Source of the DNA: Agromyces bracchium
Lineage (GTDB): Bacteria > Actinomycetota > Actinomycetes > Actinomycetales > Microbacteriaceae
DNA: 64,000 bases
Reading direction: 5' to 3'
Assembly: GCF_009709675.1 (NCBI RefSeq)
Contig: NZ_WMLB01000033.1
Coordinates: forward strand, 186,001-250,000
Under the pieces are notes generated by a model. That model was not told where the DNA came from. It made no database searches and worked only from the letters and a program-made list of their open reading frames with translations. Both the position numbers and the translations under genes were made by a program. This document shows positions 44,000-53,134 of this stretch, piece by piece. Numbering within the stretch: position 1 is the first letter of the stretch; every line of letters begins with the position of its first letter.

Positions 44000-44037
44000 G
44001 CGGATGCCCCGGCCGAACGCTCGCGCGAGGCATCCGC
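44000..44037. terminator. Inverted GCGGATGCC pair, probable terminator after the TPP enzyme gene
   Basis: GCGGATGCC (44000-44008) and GGCATCCGC (44029-44037) with a 20-nt loop that can pair further; 24 bp past the TPP-enzyme stop on the minus strand. It separates that gene from hpaH. Confidence 0.6.
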
Positions 44038-44060
44038 CCTATGGCTCGAGACCTCGAGGC

Positions 44061-45716
44061 TCAGGCGTTCACGCGGATGATCTCGTGCTGGTACGGCGCC
44101 ACGATCCGGTCCGAGACCCGGCAGTCGAGGAGCAGGAACCGCCGATCGGCGACGGGCTCGGCCGCCCAGGCGGCGAGCCGGTCGAGGTCGGCGAGCTCGC
44201 GGACGACGACGCCCTCGGCGCCGACGGCCGTCGCGAGGCCCGCGAAGTCGACCTCGGGGATCCGCATCGGCGGCTCGGCGAGGCCCTTGCGGCCGTAGAG
44301 GTGCACCTCGGCACCGTAGGCGGTGTCGTTCCAGACCACGGCGATGCCGCGGCCGGCAGCGGTGCGGACGGCGGTCTCGAGGTCGGCGATGGCCATGAGC
44401 CCGCCGCCGTCGCCGGTGGTGAGCACGATCGTCGCTTCGGGCTTCGCCGCCGCGGCGCCGGGCACGCTCGGGAAGCCGAGGCCGATCGACTGGAACGCGG
44501 TGCCGATCATCATCATCCGGTCGGGGGATGCCACGGGCCAGTACATGTTCGCCCACCCGATGAAGTGGCCGCCGTCGGAGACGACGACGCGGTCCTCCGG
44601 GAGGAGTTCCGCGAGGCGCGCGGCCACCGAGCGCGGGTCGAGCTTGCCGTCCTCGGGCACGATGCCGACGCCCCGGTCGTGCGCGCGGAGCGGCGCGATC
44701 GCGAGCGACTCCCGCCATCCCGACGACTCGGCCGCGAGCGCCGCGAGCTCCTCGACGAGCGCGCGGGCGACGAGCGCCGCATCGCCCCTCACGTAGGCGC
44801 CGACGTGCGGGTGCGTCGCGGCCGGCGCGACGTCGACCTGGGCGACGTGGGTCCCGGGCGCGAACAGGTCGCCGAAGCGCATCGTGAACTGGTTGAGCGA
44901 GGCGCCGAAGACGACCGCCACGTCGGCCTCGCGGATGAGTGCCATGGCGCCCTCGGCGCCGAACCCGCCAGTCACGCCGAGGTCGTACCGCTCGTCGGGG
45001 AAGACGCCTCGCCCGAGCGCGGTCGTCGCGGTGACGGCGCCCGTGGCCGCCGCGAGTTCGCCCAGCACGGCGCCGGCGCCGGCGACCCATGCACCGCGGC
45101 CCGCGATCAGCACGGGGCGGCTCGCACCGGCGAGCGCCCGGGCGAGCGAGGCGATCGCGCCTGCGGCGAAGTCGCCGCGCGGAGCGAGCGGGACGGGCAG
45201 GCTCGGTGCGGCGGTCTCCGGCACGGGCCCGGCCTCGAGCGCGGCGACGTCGTAGGGGATCGCGAGCACGGTGGGCACCCGGTACGCCAGGGCGTGCTCG
45301 ATCGCGATGACGGTCGTGGCCGCGGCATCCGCCCGCCCGACCGTGTAGGTGCGGGCGCCGACGCCCGACGCGAGCGCGATCTGGTCGACGCCCCACGGCC
45401 GCGGGCCCGAGGTCGGCTCGTCGCCGACGACGAGCACGAGCGGCACGTGCGCCTGCACCGCCTCGGCGAGGGCGGTCAGCGTGTTCGTGAATCCGGCGCC
45501 GTAGGTCGCGGTGGCCGCGGCGAGCCGGTTCGAGGCGCGGAAGTGCGCGTCGGCCGCGACGACGCCGCCCACCTCGTGGCGGACCGCGGTGAAGGTCGCC
45601 TCGGTCTCGCGTTCGATCGCATCGAGGAACCAGGCGTTGCCGTTGCCCATGACGCCGAAGACGTGGTCGACGTGGGCGGCGAGCGTGCGGGCGACGTGCG
45701 CGGAGACAGTGGGCAT
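44061..45716 (-). CDS. Thiamine pyrophosphate-dependent enzyme (acetolactate synthase/benzoylformate decarboxylase-like)
   Basis: 551 residues. N-terminal PYR domain with cofactor-activating Glu in TAVRHEVGGVVAADAHFR, central FAD/nucleotide-type domain (SRPVLIAGRGAWVAG), C-terminal PP domain with TTGDGGGLMAIADLETAVRTAAGRGIAVVWNDTAYGAEVHLYG (the GDG...N motif). Reaction undetermined: family members make acetolactate or decarboxylate 2-oxo acids. Immediately upstream of hpaH on the same strand, it might decarboxylate an arylpyruvate to the arylacetaldehyde; that is inference. The ATG at 45716 follows GAAAGG. Confidence 0.85.
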   Translation of the reverse strand: MPTVSAHVARTLAAHVDHVFGVMGNGNAWFLDAIERETEATFTAVRHEVGGVVAADAHFRASNRLAAATATYGAGFTNTLTALAEAVQAHVPLVLVVGDEPTSGPRPWGVDQIALASGVGARTYTVGRADAAATTVIAIEHALAYRVPTVLAIPYDVAALEAGPVPETAAPSLPVPLAPRGDFAAGAIASLARALAGASRPVLIAGRGAWVAGAGAVLGELAAATGAVTATTALGRGVFPDERYDLGVTGGFGAEGAMALIREADVAVVFGASLNQFTMRFGDLFAPGTHVAQVDVAPAATHPHVGAYVRGDAALVARALVEELAALAAESSGWRESLAIAPLRAHDRGVGIVPEDGKLDPRSVAARLAELLPEDRVVVSDGGHFIGWANMYWPVASPDRMMMIGTAFQSIGLGFPSVPGAAAAKPEATIVLTTGDGGGLMAIADLETAVRTAAGRGIAVVWNDTAYGAEVHLYGRKGLAEPPMRIPEVDFAGLATAVGAEGVVVRELADLDRLAAWAAEPVADRRFLLLDCRVSDRIVAPYQHEIIRVNA

Positions 45717-45935
45717 GGCGGAGCCTTTCGAGACGGTGACGGATGCGGGGACTTCCGTATGTGTCTCGCGGGGCCGGCCGGACCGGCCTGACGCTTCGCG
45801 CCCTTTTTTCGAGCGCCGGCGCCGCGGCGGAGCATGCGTTCCGCGGGGCGCCTGGACCCTCGCAGTCTACGCGAGGGGCGAGGGGGCCGACCGCCGCGGC
45901 GTCATGAGCCGCGGCCATGGGGCAGGATGGCACGG

Positions 45936-46238
45936 GTGAAGACGATCCAGCTGCGCCGGTACACGCTCGTCGACGGGGAGTACGACGCCTTCGTGGCGTG
46001 GTGGAAGGAGTGGATGCCGCGAGTGCGGCCGGAAGCCGGGTTCGCGATCGAGTTCGCCTACGGCATCCGCGAGGCGAACCAGTTCGTCTGGGCCGTGAGC
46101 GCGCCCGGCGACGCCGATGCGTTCCGTGCGCTCGAGGCCGAGTACCTCGCCTCCGACGCGCGGGCCGCCGCGTTCGACGGCGTGCCGCAGCGCGTCGCGG
46201 TGTACGACATCGCCCTCGTCGACGACGTGTTCGCCTGA
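45936..46238 (+). CDS. NIPSNAP-family small protein
   Basis: 100 residues from GTG 45936, chosen because GGGGCAGG lies 9 nt upstream; ATG 45927 is in frame but has no room for a ribosome site. Dimeric ferredoxin-like alpha/beta fold pattern: KTIQLRRYTLVDGEYDAFVAWWKEWMP, FVWAVSAPGDADAFRALEAEYLASDARAAAF, VYDIALVDDVF. The NIPSNAP family has no settled enzymatic role. It is divergent from the TPP enzyme and followed by an inverted GCGGATGCC pair. Confidence 0.8.
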   Translation: MKTIQLRRYTLVDGEYDAFVAWWKEWMPRVRPEAGFAIEFAYGIREANQFVWAVSAPGDADAFRALEAEYLASDARAAAFDGVPQRVAVYDIALVDDVFA

Positions 46239-46246
46239 GGTGCAGA

Positions 46247-46279
46247 GCGGATGCCACGGCTCGCCGCCGAGGCATCCGT
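46247..46279. terminator. Inverted GCGGATGCC pair after the NIPSNAP gene
   Basis: GCGGATGCC (46247-46255) and GGCATCCGT (46271-46279) with a GC-rich loop, 8 bp after the stop. Confidence 0.6.
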
Positions 46280-46330
46280 CGCCCCCGTCACCGGACGTCG
46301 TGTACAGCGCCCTCGCAGTCCGGCCATGGC

Positions 46331-46336
46331 TATGAT
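46331..46336 (+). promoter_or_regulatory. Probable -10 box (TATGAT) of the GAPDH gene
   Basis: TATGAT about 100 bp before the GTG start. It predicts a 5' leader near 95 nt, in contrast to the leaderless genes in the window. Confidence 0.5.
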
Positions 46337-46436
46337 CTGAGCATCCCCTTGGACAACCCCGTGGTCGACGCTGCCCATCAGTGAGCGCGACCCGAACAGG
46401 CCGACGAGGTCCGACCCGCGGCTGGAAGGAAGAGCC

Positions 46437-47978
46437 GTGAGCCACGAGTTCGACGCCCGCCGTGAGGATTGGATCGCCCGAGAGGAACTCGCCGAGCGCA
46501 TGATCCCGCTCATCGGCGGGTTGTACCGCCGGCACGGGGTCGTGACCTCGATCCACGGCCGGCGGCTCATCAACCGCTCCGCGGTCGAGCTGCTGAAGGC
46601 GCACCGCTTCGCTCGCCAGGCCGGCGACGTCGAACTCGACCTCGCCGACACCATGCGCGTGCTCGAGGCGCTCACCGAGATCGCCCCCGGCCCCGCCTCG
46701 ATCGACGTCGCACGCCTCGTCTCGCGGTTCCACGCGGCGCCCGAAGGCACCGACCTCGTCGACTTCCTGCGCTCCGAGCTCGCACCCGTGCTCGTCGACC
46801 CCACGGCCGGCGCCGCCGACGGCGACGCCGACGCGCAGGGCGCCCCCGCGGCATCCGGCACCGACGTCGTGCTCTACGGCTTCGGCCGCATCGGGCGCCT
46901 GCTCGCCCGCATCCTCATCGCGCACGCCGGCGGCGGCCAGGGCCTGCGCCTCCGCGCGATCGTCGTGCGCAAGGGTGCCGAGAACGACCTGCAGAAGCGC
47001 GCGAGCCTGCTCCGCCGCGACTCCGTGCACGGCCCCTTCCAGGGCACCATCACGGTCGACGAGGAGGCGAACACGATCCTCGCGAACGGCACGCTGATCC
47101 AGGTCATCTACTCCGACGACCCCGGCACGATCGACTACACCGCGTACGGCATCTCCGACGCGATCGTCGTCGACAACACCGGCCGCTGGCGCGACGAGGC
47201 GGGCCTCAGCCGCCACCTCGAGTCGACCGGCGTCGCGCGGGTTCTCCTCACCGCGCCCGGCAAGGGCGCGATCAAGAACATCGTGCACGGGATCAACCAC
47301 GGCGACATCGAGTCGGGCGACCGCATCCTGTCGGCGGCCTCGTGCACGACGAACGCCATCACCCCGGTGCTCGCCGCGATCGACGAGGCGTACGGCGTCG
47401 GCCGCGGCCACGTCGAGACCGTGCACTCGTTCACGAACGACCAGAACCTCATCGACAACTTCCACAAGGGCGACCGCCGCGGCCGCTCGGCGGTGCTCAA
47501 CATGGTCATCGCCGAGACGGGCGCCGCGAAGGCCGTCTCGAAGGCGCTGCCGGCGCTCGAGGGCAAGCTCACCGGGTCCGCGATCCGCGTCCCCACGCCC
47601 GACGTGAGCCTCGCCATCCTGAACCTGCAGCTCGAGCGCCCGACCGACAAGGCGACGCTGAACGCCTACCTCCGCAAGGTCTCGCTCACCTCGCCGCTGC
47701 GCCAGCAGGTCGACTACATCGAGTCGGCCGAGGTCGTCTCGACCGACTTCGTCGGCAGCCACCGCGCGGGCATCGTCGACGGCCTCGCGACCATCGCCGA
47801 CAGCACCGACGTCGTGCTCTACGTCTGGTACGACAACGAGTACGGCTACTCGTGCCAGGTCGTCCGGGTCATCGAGGCCATGGCGGGCACCCACCCCGTC
47901 GTGCTCCCCGAGCGCGAGCCCGTTCGCATCGAGCAGGTCGCCGCGGCGGCCGTGCCCGAGGTCGCCGAGGTCGGCTGA
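46437..47978 (+). CDS. gapB: Glyceraldehyde-3-phosphate dehydrogenase, long GapB-type
   Basis: 513 residues from a GTG with GGAAGGAAG upstream. A helical N-terminal extension of about 140 residues (absent from ordinary 335-residue GAPDH) precedes the Rossmann fold (DVVLYGFGRIGRLLARIL) and the catalytic domain with nucleophile Cys in LSAASCTTNAITPVLAAID, SFTNDQNLIDNFHKGDRRGRSA and WYDNEYGYSCQVV. It matches the long GapB of corynebacteria, which works mainly in the gluconeogenic direction. That agrees with pckG nearby. A linker of Ala/Asp/Gly residues joins the two parts. Confidence 0.93.
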   Translation: MSHEFDARREDWIAREELAERMIPLIGGLYRRHGVVTSIHGRRLINRSAVELLKAHRFARQAGDVELDLADTMRVLEALTEIAPGPASIDVARLVSRFHAAPEGTDLVDFLRSELAPVLVDPTAGAADGDADAQGAPAASGTDVVLYGFGRIGRLLARILIAHAGGGQGLRLRAIVVRKGAENDLQKRASLLRRDSVHGPFQGTITVDEEANTILANGTLIQVIYSDDPGTIDYTAYGISDAIVVDNTGRWRDEAGLSRHLESTGVARVLLTAPGKGAIKNIVHGINHGDIESGDRILSAASCTTNAITPVLAAIDEAYGVGRGHVETVHSFTNDQNLIDNFHKGDRRGRSAVLNMVIAETGAAKAVSKALPALEGKLTGSAIRVPTPDVSLAILNLQLERPTDKATLNAYLRKVSLTSPLRQQVDYIESAEVVSTDFVGSHRAGIVDGLATIADSTDVVLYVWYDNEYGYSCQVVRVIEAMAGTHPVVLPEREPVRIEQVAAAAVPEVAEVG

Positions 47979-47986
47979 GCGGATGC

Positions 47987-48024
47987 CGCGGGGCGGGCGC
48001 CGCACGGCGGCGGCTCGCCCCGCG
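47987..48024 (+). terminator. Probable terminator after GAPDH gene
   Basis: CGCGGGGCG (47987-47995) pairs with CGCCCCGCG (48016-48024) across a 20-nt loop that itself has GCCG/CGGC pairs. It directly follows a GCGGATGCCGC word. Confidence 0.55.
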
Positions 48025-48032
48025 CCCGGCCG

Positions 48033-48038
48033 TAGGCT
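48033..48038 (+). promoter_or_regulatory. -10 box TAGGCT for leaderless thiolase gene
   Basis: TAGGCT, 6 nt, then ATG 48045; no Shine-Dalgarno. Confidence 0.6.
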
Positions 48039-48044
48039 GATGGC

Positions 48045-49220
48045 ATGAGCAGCGAAGCCGTCATCGTCGACGTCGTCCGCACGCCCGTGGGGCGCGGCAA
48101 GCCCGGAGGAATGCTGAGCGGGATCCATCCCGTCGACCTCCTCGCGGGCGCCCTCACCGCGATCGTCGACCGCAACGACCTCGACCCGGGCCTCCTCGAC
48201 GACGTGATCGGCGGCTGCGTGAGCCAGATCGGCGAGCAGTCGTACAACATCACCCGCAACGCGGTGCTCGCCGCCGGCTTCCCCGAGCACGTGCCGGGCA
48301 CGACGATCGACCGGCAGTGCGGGTCGAGCCAGCAGGCGGCGACGTTCGCCGCGCAGGCGGTCCTCGCCGGGCAGGCCGACATCGTGATCGCGTGCGGGGT
48401 CGAGTCGATGAGCCGCGTGCCGCTCGGCTCGAGCGCGGCGGGCGCCGACCCGTTCGGCACCCGCATGCGCGCGCGCTACCCCGAGGGCCTCGTGAGCCAG
48501 GGCGTCTCGGCCGAGCTGATCGCGCAGAAGTGGGGCTTCTCGCGGGACGAGCTCGACGCCTTCGCCGGGCGCTCCCACGAGCTCGCCGCGGCGGCGGGCG
48601 AGTCGGGCGCCTTCGCGACCGAGCTGGTCCCCGTCGCGGGCGTCGACCGGCTCGTCGACGAGACCGTCCGACCGGGCACCTCGGTCGAGTCGCTCGCGGG
48701 GCTCAACCCCGCATTCCGCACGGATGCCCTGGCCGAGCGCTTCCCCGACCTCGAGTGGCGCATCACGCCCGGCAACTCCTCGCCGCTCACCGACGGTGCA
48801 TCCGCGGCGCTCATCATGAGCGCCGACGTCGCCGAGAAGCTCGGCCTGACCCCGCGGGCGCGGTTCCGCGCGTTCTCGGTCGTCGGCAGCGATCCGTTGA
48901 CCATGCTCACGGGCGTGATCCCGGCGACCGCGAAGGTCCTCGAACGCGCGGGCCTCTCGCACGACGACATCGACGCGTACGAGGTCAACGAGGCGTTCGC
49001 GTCGGTGCCGCTCGCCTGGCTCGCCGAGACCGGGGCGGATGCCGCGAAGCTCAACCCGCGCGGGGGCGCCATCGCGCTCGGCCACGCGCTCGGTTCGAGC
49101 GGCACGCGCCTGCTCACGACGCTCGTGAACCACCTCGAGGCGACCGGCGGCCGCTACGGCCTGCAGACGATGTGCGAGGGCGGCGGCATGGCCAACGCCT
49201 ACGTGGTCGAGCGCCTCTGA
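48045..49220 (+). CDS. Acetyl-CoA C-acyltransferase (thiolase)
   Basis: 391 residues. Thiolase blocks: VDVVRTPVGRGKPGGMLSG, nucleophile Cys in TIDRQCGSSQQAATFAAQAV, VNEAFASVPLAW, catalytic His in NPRGGAIALGHALGSSGTRLL, and second Cys in LQTMCEGGGMANAYVVERL. It cleaves 3-ketoacyl-CoA (beta-oxidation) or condenses acetyl-CoA. The following SDR of the 3-hydroxyacyl-CoA dehydrogenase type 2 class suggests a degradative fatty or branched-chain acyl pathway. Leaderless start predicted. Confidence 0.93.
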   Translation: MSSEAVIVDVVRTPVGRGKPGGMLSGIHPVDLLAGALTAIVDRNDLDPGLLDDVIGGCVSQIGEQSYNITRNAVLAAGFPEHVPGTTIDRQCGSSQQAATFAAQAVLAGQADIVIACGVESMSRVPLGSSAAGADPFGTRMRARYPEGLVSQGVSAELIAQKWGFSRDELDAFAGRSHELAAAAGESGAFATELVPVAGVDRLVDETVRPGTSVESLAGLNPAFRTDALAERFPDLEWRITPGNSSPLTDGASAALIMSADVAEKLGLTPRARFRAFSVVGSDPLTMLTGVIPATAKVLERAGLSHDDIDAYEVNEAFASVPLAWLAETGADAAKLNPRGGAIALGHALGSSGTRLLTTLVNHLEATGGRYGLQTMCEGGGMANAYVVERL

Positions 49221-49240
49221 CCGCGACGAACCCCTCCCCG

Positions 49241-49310
49241 CCGAGTGATGCACGTCGCGCCGGGTGAGACAGGGCCACCGGCATCACTCGGCGCGACCGG
49301 CATCACTCGG
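49241..49310. repeat. Four-unit inverted repeat between thiolase and SDR genes
   Basis: Two 30-nt arms (49241-49270 and 49281-49310) pair with few mismatches around a 10-nt loop. Each arm holds two 11-mers 19-20 bp apart: CCGAGTGATGC at 49241, a degenerate CCGGGTGAGAC at 49260, and inverted GCATCACTCGG at 49281 and 49300. It could be terminator, operator array, or both. Confidence 0.8.
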
Positions 49311-49340
49311 TGACATCCACCCCTCGAACGAAGGAGCAAC

Positions 49341-50129
49341 ATGGAACTCAGCGGAGCATCCGCGATCGTCACGGGCGGCGCCTCCGGCCTCGGCCGGGCC
49401 ACCGCGCAGGCCCTCGTCGACGGCGGCGCGCACGTCGTCCTCGTCGACCTGCCCGGCCCGCGCGGCGAGCAGGCCGCGGCTGAGCTCGGCGAGCGCGCCC
49501 GGTTCGTGCCGGCGGATGTCGCCGACGAGGTGCAGGTCGCCGAGGCGATCGCCGCGGCATCCGCCCTGGCCCCGCTCCGCGTCGCGGTGAACTGCGCGGG
49601 CATCGTGACCGCGAACCGCACCGTCGGCCGCGACGGCCCGGCGCCGCTCGATGCGTTCGAGCGCACCATCCGGGTGAACCTCATCGGCACGTTCAACGTG
49701 ATCCGCCTCGCCGCCGCGGCCATGGCCGAGACCGAACCCGTCTCCGCGGGGGTCGCCGGCGGCCCCGCGACGCTCGAGCGCGGGGTCATCGTGAACACGG
49801 CGTCCGTCGCGGCGTTCGACGGGCAGATCGGCCAGGCCGCCTACTCGGCGTCGAAGGCCGGCGTCGCCGGCATGACGCTGCCGATCGCGCGCGACCTGTC
49901 GAAGCTGCTCATCCGGGTCGTCACGGTCGCTCCCGGCATCTTCGAGACGCCGATGATGGCGGGCATGCCCGACGACGTACGCGCCTCGCTCGCGCAGCAG
50001 GTGCCGCACCCGTCGCGGCTCGGGCACCCGAGCGAGTACGCCGCGCTCGTGCGCTCGATCATCGCGAACCCGATGCTGAACGGCGAGACGATCCGCCTCG
50101 ACGGCGCGATCCGGATGCAGCCGAAGTAG
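49341..50129 (+). CDS. SDR-family dehydrogenase (3-hydroxyacyl-CoA dehydrogenase type 2-like)
   Basis: 262 residues; ATG after GAAGGAGC. Rossmann motif [29 protein letters not shown] for NAD preference (Asp after beta 2), [10 protein letters not shown], Ser and Tyr-Lys in [23 protein letters not shown]. Closest in pattern to the HSD17B10/FabG-like 3-hydroxy-2-methylacyl-CoA dehydrogenases, which act just before thiolase. Transcribed after the thiolase gene but separated by a large hairpin repeat, so probably its own unit. Confidence 0.9.
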   Translation: MELSGASAIVTGGASGLGRATAQALVDGGAHVVLVDLPGPRGEQAAAELGERARFVPADVADEVQVAEAIAAASALAPLRVAVNCAGIVTANRTVGRDGPAPLDAFERTIRVNLIGTFNVIRLAAAAMAETEPVSAGVAGGPATLERGVIVNTASVAAFDGQIGQAAYSASKAGVAGMTLPIARDLSKLLIRVVTVAPGIFETPMMAGMPDDVRASLAQQVPHPSRLGHPSEYAALVRSIIANPMLNGETIRLDGAIRMQPK

Positions 50130-50147
50130 GGCGGGTGCCGACCTGCG

Positions 50148-50190
50148 AGGGGGCGGATGCCGCGGCGTGAGCCTGCGGCATCCGCCCCCT
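50148..50190. terminator. Bidirectional terminator built on the GCGGATGCCGC word
   Basis: Perfect 16-bp stem (50148-50163 with 50175-50190), 11-nt loop, between the convergent SDR and HAAS membrane protein genes. Confidence 0.88.
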
Positions 50191-50222
50191 GTCCTCGGAC
50201 CGGGTCGGGCCGGTGACCGACC

Positions 50223-51209
50223 TCAGATGCGGCCGAGCGACAGCGCCGACCCGCCGCGCCCGCGGACCGTCTTGATGACGCCGTCGATCACGTCCCACAC
50301 CGTCACCGCGATCGCGCCGAAGACGATGATCGTCGTCACGACGCCGCCGGCCTCGCCCCACGGCCAGCCGATGACGTCGAGGAACTCGGGGTTGATCAGC
50401 TGACCCGTCGTGAACAGCCACAGGGCGGGCACGATGAACGCGATGTTGAGCAGGAGGTTCACGACCGCGAGCCACCAGTTCCAGCCCCAGGCGTAGATCG
50501 CGGCCGCGAAGACCATCTCGAGCCCGATCAGCACGAGGAACCACGGGATCCAGAACGACCACAGGTCGGGGGAGAGGACGGGCACGGTCTCGCCGATGGG
50601 GTTGACGACCGGCGCGCCGTACCCCTGCCAGATGATCAGGATCGCGAACAGCGTGAGGAAGACGAGCGACGCGATGAGGTCGCCCAGTCGACCGGCCCGC
50701 CCGGTCTCGGGCAGCTCGGGGAGCATATCGGGGTTCCACGACAGGTCGGGTGCCCGCCCCGGCGAGCGCTCGAGGATGGCGAAGATCAGGGTCGGCCAGA
50801 ACCCGAGGTGCACCGCGAGCGCGAACGCGACGGAGAACGCGTCGGCGAACGACTCGCCGATGGGCGCCTGCGACAGCATCTTCGCGAGGAGCACGGCGCC
50901 CGCGGCGATCGGCAGCACGATCGCGTAGAGCATCTTCACGAGCCGCCACCAGGTGAGGAAGTACCGCGGGCCGATGAGCTGGAGCGGGCGGTCGACGTAC
51001 CTCGCCGCGAGCACCGCGGGGTCGCCGAGCTCGACGAGGGCCATGCGCTCCGCGTCGGCCGGCGCGCGGCCGGTGCCGACGAGGGCATCGGATGCGTCGC
51101 CGATGCGCTCGCGCAGCTCGCGGTCGAGGTCGGCGCGCTGGGCGTCGGGCACGGTGCGGACGGCGGCCCACACGTATCGGTCGGTCAGGGTCGTGGTCGG
51201 AGCGGTCAT
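50223..51209 (-). CDS. HAAS-type multi-spanning membrane protein, partner of PadR
   Basis: 328 residues from ATG 51209, overlapping the PadR stop (ATGA). The N-terminal 75 residues form a HAAS-like helical cytosolic domain ([37 protein letters not shown], then [18 protein letters not shown]). Seven or so membrane helices follow (from [20 protein letters not shown] to [18 protein letters not shown]). PadR-HAAS pairs are common and often regulate envelope or transporter responses; the exact role here is unknown. Confidence 0.85.
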   Translation of the reverse strand: MTAPTTTLTDRYVWAAVRTVPDAQRADLDRELRERIGDASDALVGTGRAPADAERMALVELGDPAVLAARYVDRPLQLIGPRYFLTWWRLVKMLYAIVLPIAAGAVLLAKMLSQAPIGESFADAFSVAFALAVHLGFWPTLIFAILERSPGRAPDLSWNPDMLPELPETGRAGRLGDLIASLVFLTLFAILIIWQGYGAPVVNPIGETVPVLSPDLWSFWIPWFLVLIGLEMVFAAAIYAWGWNWWLAVVNLLLNIAFIVPALWLFTTGQLINPEFLDVIGWPWGEAGGVVTTIIVFGAIAVTVWDVIDGVIKTVRGRGGSALSLGRI

Positions 51210-51547
51210 CGTTCGTCTCCCGAAGTGAGCCGGGCGAGGGCCCGGTCGATGTTCTTCCAATCGGCGGTGAGGATGCCGGCGAGCTGCTCGCCCGCCGGGC
51301 TGGTGCGGTAGAACTTGCGGGGCCTCGCCTCGTCGGTGTTCCACTCGCTCGTGAGGAGGCCCTGCTTCTCGAGTCGCCTGAGCAGCGGGTACAGGGTGTT
51401 CGCGTCGACCGTGATGCCGATGCGGTTCAGCGACTCGAGCAGGGCGTACCCGTAGTCGGGCTCGCGCAGCCGGACGAGGCAGCCGAGCACGACCGTGCCG
51501 CGCCGCAGTTCCTGCAGGTGGCCGGCAGTCGTGTCATCCATGCTCAT
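51206..51547 (-). CDS. PadR-family transcriptional regulator
   Basis: 113 residues from ATG 51547; an in-frame upstream ATG at 51568 would overlap the operator-like palindrome, so the inner start is preferred. PadR winged helix: [56 protein letters not shown], then [15 protein letters not shown]. Translationally coupled to the HAAS membrane protein. Probably represses its own operon by way of the adjacent palindrome until a signal, perhaps through the partner, relieves it. Confidence 0.92.
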   Translation of the reverse strand: MSMDDTTAGHLQELRRGTVVLGCLVRLREPDYGYALLESLNRIGITVDANTLYPLLRRLEKQGLLTSEWNTDEARPRKFYRTSPAGEQLAGILTADWKNIDRALARLTSGDER

Positions 51548-51550
51548 GTC

Positions 51551-51568
51551 TTGCACTGTACTGTGCAA
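51551..51568. promoter_or_regulatory. PadR operator-like palindrome
   Basis: TTGCACTGTACTGTGCAA: 6-bp arms TTGCAC/GTGCAA around a 6-bp TGTACT spacer, 3 bp before the PadR start. Another TTGCAA follows at 51578-51583. PadR proteins bind such dyads. Confidence 0.6.
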
Positions 51569-51691
51569 CGCACACTATTGCAACAGTTCGGTACCGTTCT
51601 CAGGAGCGGGCGACGGAATCACCGCGCTTCTCAGGACGACACGCCGGTGCCCACGGCGACACGCCGAAATCCTCCTGAGAAGAGCATGGCC

Positions 51692-53134
51692 CTACTCGCC
51701 CGCGTGGGCCTCGAGGAACGCGTAGACCTCGACGTCGTCGACGCCCGGGAACGTGCCCGAGGGCAGCGGCGAAAGCACGTGGGCGTGCAGGCGGGCACTC
51801 GGCCACGCCCGGCCGGACCAGCGCTCGGCCAGCCCGTCGGGCGCGCGACGGCAGCACGACTCGTCGGGGCAGCGCGACTCGGAGCGCAGCGTCGTCTCGC
51901 GCCCGCGGAACCACTTCGCCTGGTTGAACGGCACCCCGACCGTGATCGAGAACTCCGAGGCATCCGTTCGACCCGTCTGCGTCGCGCACCAGAAGGTGCC
52001 GACCGGCGTGTCGGTGTACTGGTAGTTCTCGGTCGTGCGGTTGGTGTGCTCGAAGGCCGTGCGCGCGCTCCACTTCTTGCACACCCACTGGCCCTCGATC
52101 GAGCCCGTGACATCCGTCGGCAGCGGCAGGCCGTCGTTCTCGTAGCCCTTGAGCAGCGCGCCGTCGCCGTTGACGCGCAGGAAGTGCACGGTCATGTCGA
52201 GTTGGCTCGTCGCGAGGTTCGTGAACCGCAGCGCCGCGGCCTCGTGCGTGACGCCGAACGCGTCGCGGAAGTCCTCGATCGCGAGGCGCTTGTCCCGCTT
52301 CGCCTCCTGCAGGAAGGCGACGGATGCCTCCTGCGGCATCAGGCACGCGGCCGCGAAGTAGTTGATCTCGAGGCGCTGCCAGAGGAACTCGACGTAGCTC
52401 GCGGGCGGCTCGTGGCCGAGGAGTCGGTGGGCCATGGCCTGCAGCGCCATCGAGCGCAGGCCGTGACCGCCGGGGATCGAGGCCGGCGGCAGGTAGATGC
52501 GCCCGTTCGCGAGGTCGGTGATCGAGCGCGTCGAGTCGGGCAGGTCGTTGACGTAGATCAGCTGGAACCCGAGCCGCTCGGCCATGACGCTCACCTCGCG
52601 GTGCGTGAGCGCGCCCTGGCGGTGGCCCGAGGAGCGGACCTGCTCCTCGGCGAGCTGCTCGATCTCGGGGAGGTAGTTGCTTCGCGCGCGCATCCGCTCG
52701 CGGAGCTCGGTGTTCGCGCGGCGCGCCTCCTCGGGCGTCGCGATCGCCTCGCTCGCCCGTCGCTGCAGCTCGTGGTGGAGGCCGACGATCGCCTCGAGCG
52801 ACTCGTCGGTCATGCCGCGGGTCGGCTTCACGTGCGGCAGGCCGAGCGCGGCGTAGAGCGGGCTCGACTGCGCTCGCCCGAGTTCGAGTTCGAGCTCGGC
52901 GCGGCGGCTCGGCGCCTCGCGGCTGAGCAGGTCGGCGAGGTCGACCTCGAGGGCCGACGCGAGCGCGTCGAGCGTCGACAGCTTCGGCTCGCGCTTGCCG
53001 TTCTCGATGAGCGAGAGCTGGCTGCCCGCGAGCCCGACCCGGTCGCCGAGTTGGTCGAGCGTCAGCCCGAGGTCGGTGCGGTAGTGCCGGATGCGGTGGC
53101 CGAGCGTGGCCAGGTCTGGGCTGCCGAGCTTCAT
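51692..53134 (-). CDS. ramB: RamB/ScfR-like XRE-family regulator of short-chain acyl metabolism
   Basis: 480 residues. N-terminal XRE helix-turn-helix ([52 protein letters not shown]), a middle IrrE/DUF955-like domain in which the metalloprotease HExxH is degenerate ([11 protein letters not shown]), and a C-terminal DUF2083-like domain with a Cys cluster ([11 protein letters not shown]). This is the layout of corynebacterial RamB and mycobacterial MSMEG/Rv0465c regulators of acetate, propionate and glyoxylate genes. Divergent from pckG, which it may control. Its effector is probably a short-chain acyl-CoA. Confidence 0.9.
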   Translation of the reverse strand: MKLGSPDLATLGHRIRHYRTDLGLTLDQLGDRVGLAGSQLSLIENGKREPKLSTLDALASALEVDLADLLSREAPSRRAELELELGRAQSSPLYAALGLPHVKPTRGMTDESLEAIVGLHHELQRRASEAIATPEEARRANTELRERMRARSNYLPEIEQLAEEQVRSSGHRQGALTHREVSVMAERLGFQLIYVNDLPDSTRSITDLANGRIYLPPASIPGGHGLRSMALQAMAHRLLGHEPPASYVEFLWQRLEINYFAAACLMPQEASVAFLQEAKRDKRLAIEDFRDAFGVTHEAAALRFTNLATSQLDMTVHFLRVNGDGALLKGYENDGLPLPTDVTGSIEGQWVCKKWSARTAFEHTNRTTENYQYTDTPVGTFWCATQTGRTDASEFSITVGVPFNQAKWFRGRETTLRSESRCPDESCCRRAPDGLAERWSGRAWPSARLHAHVLSPLPSGTFPGVDDVEVYAFLEAHAGE

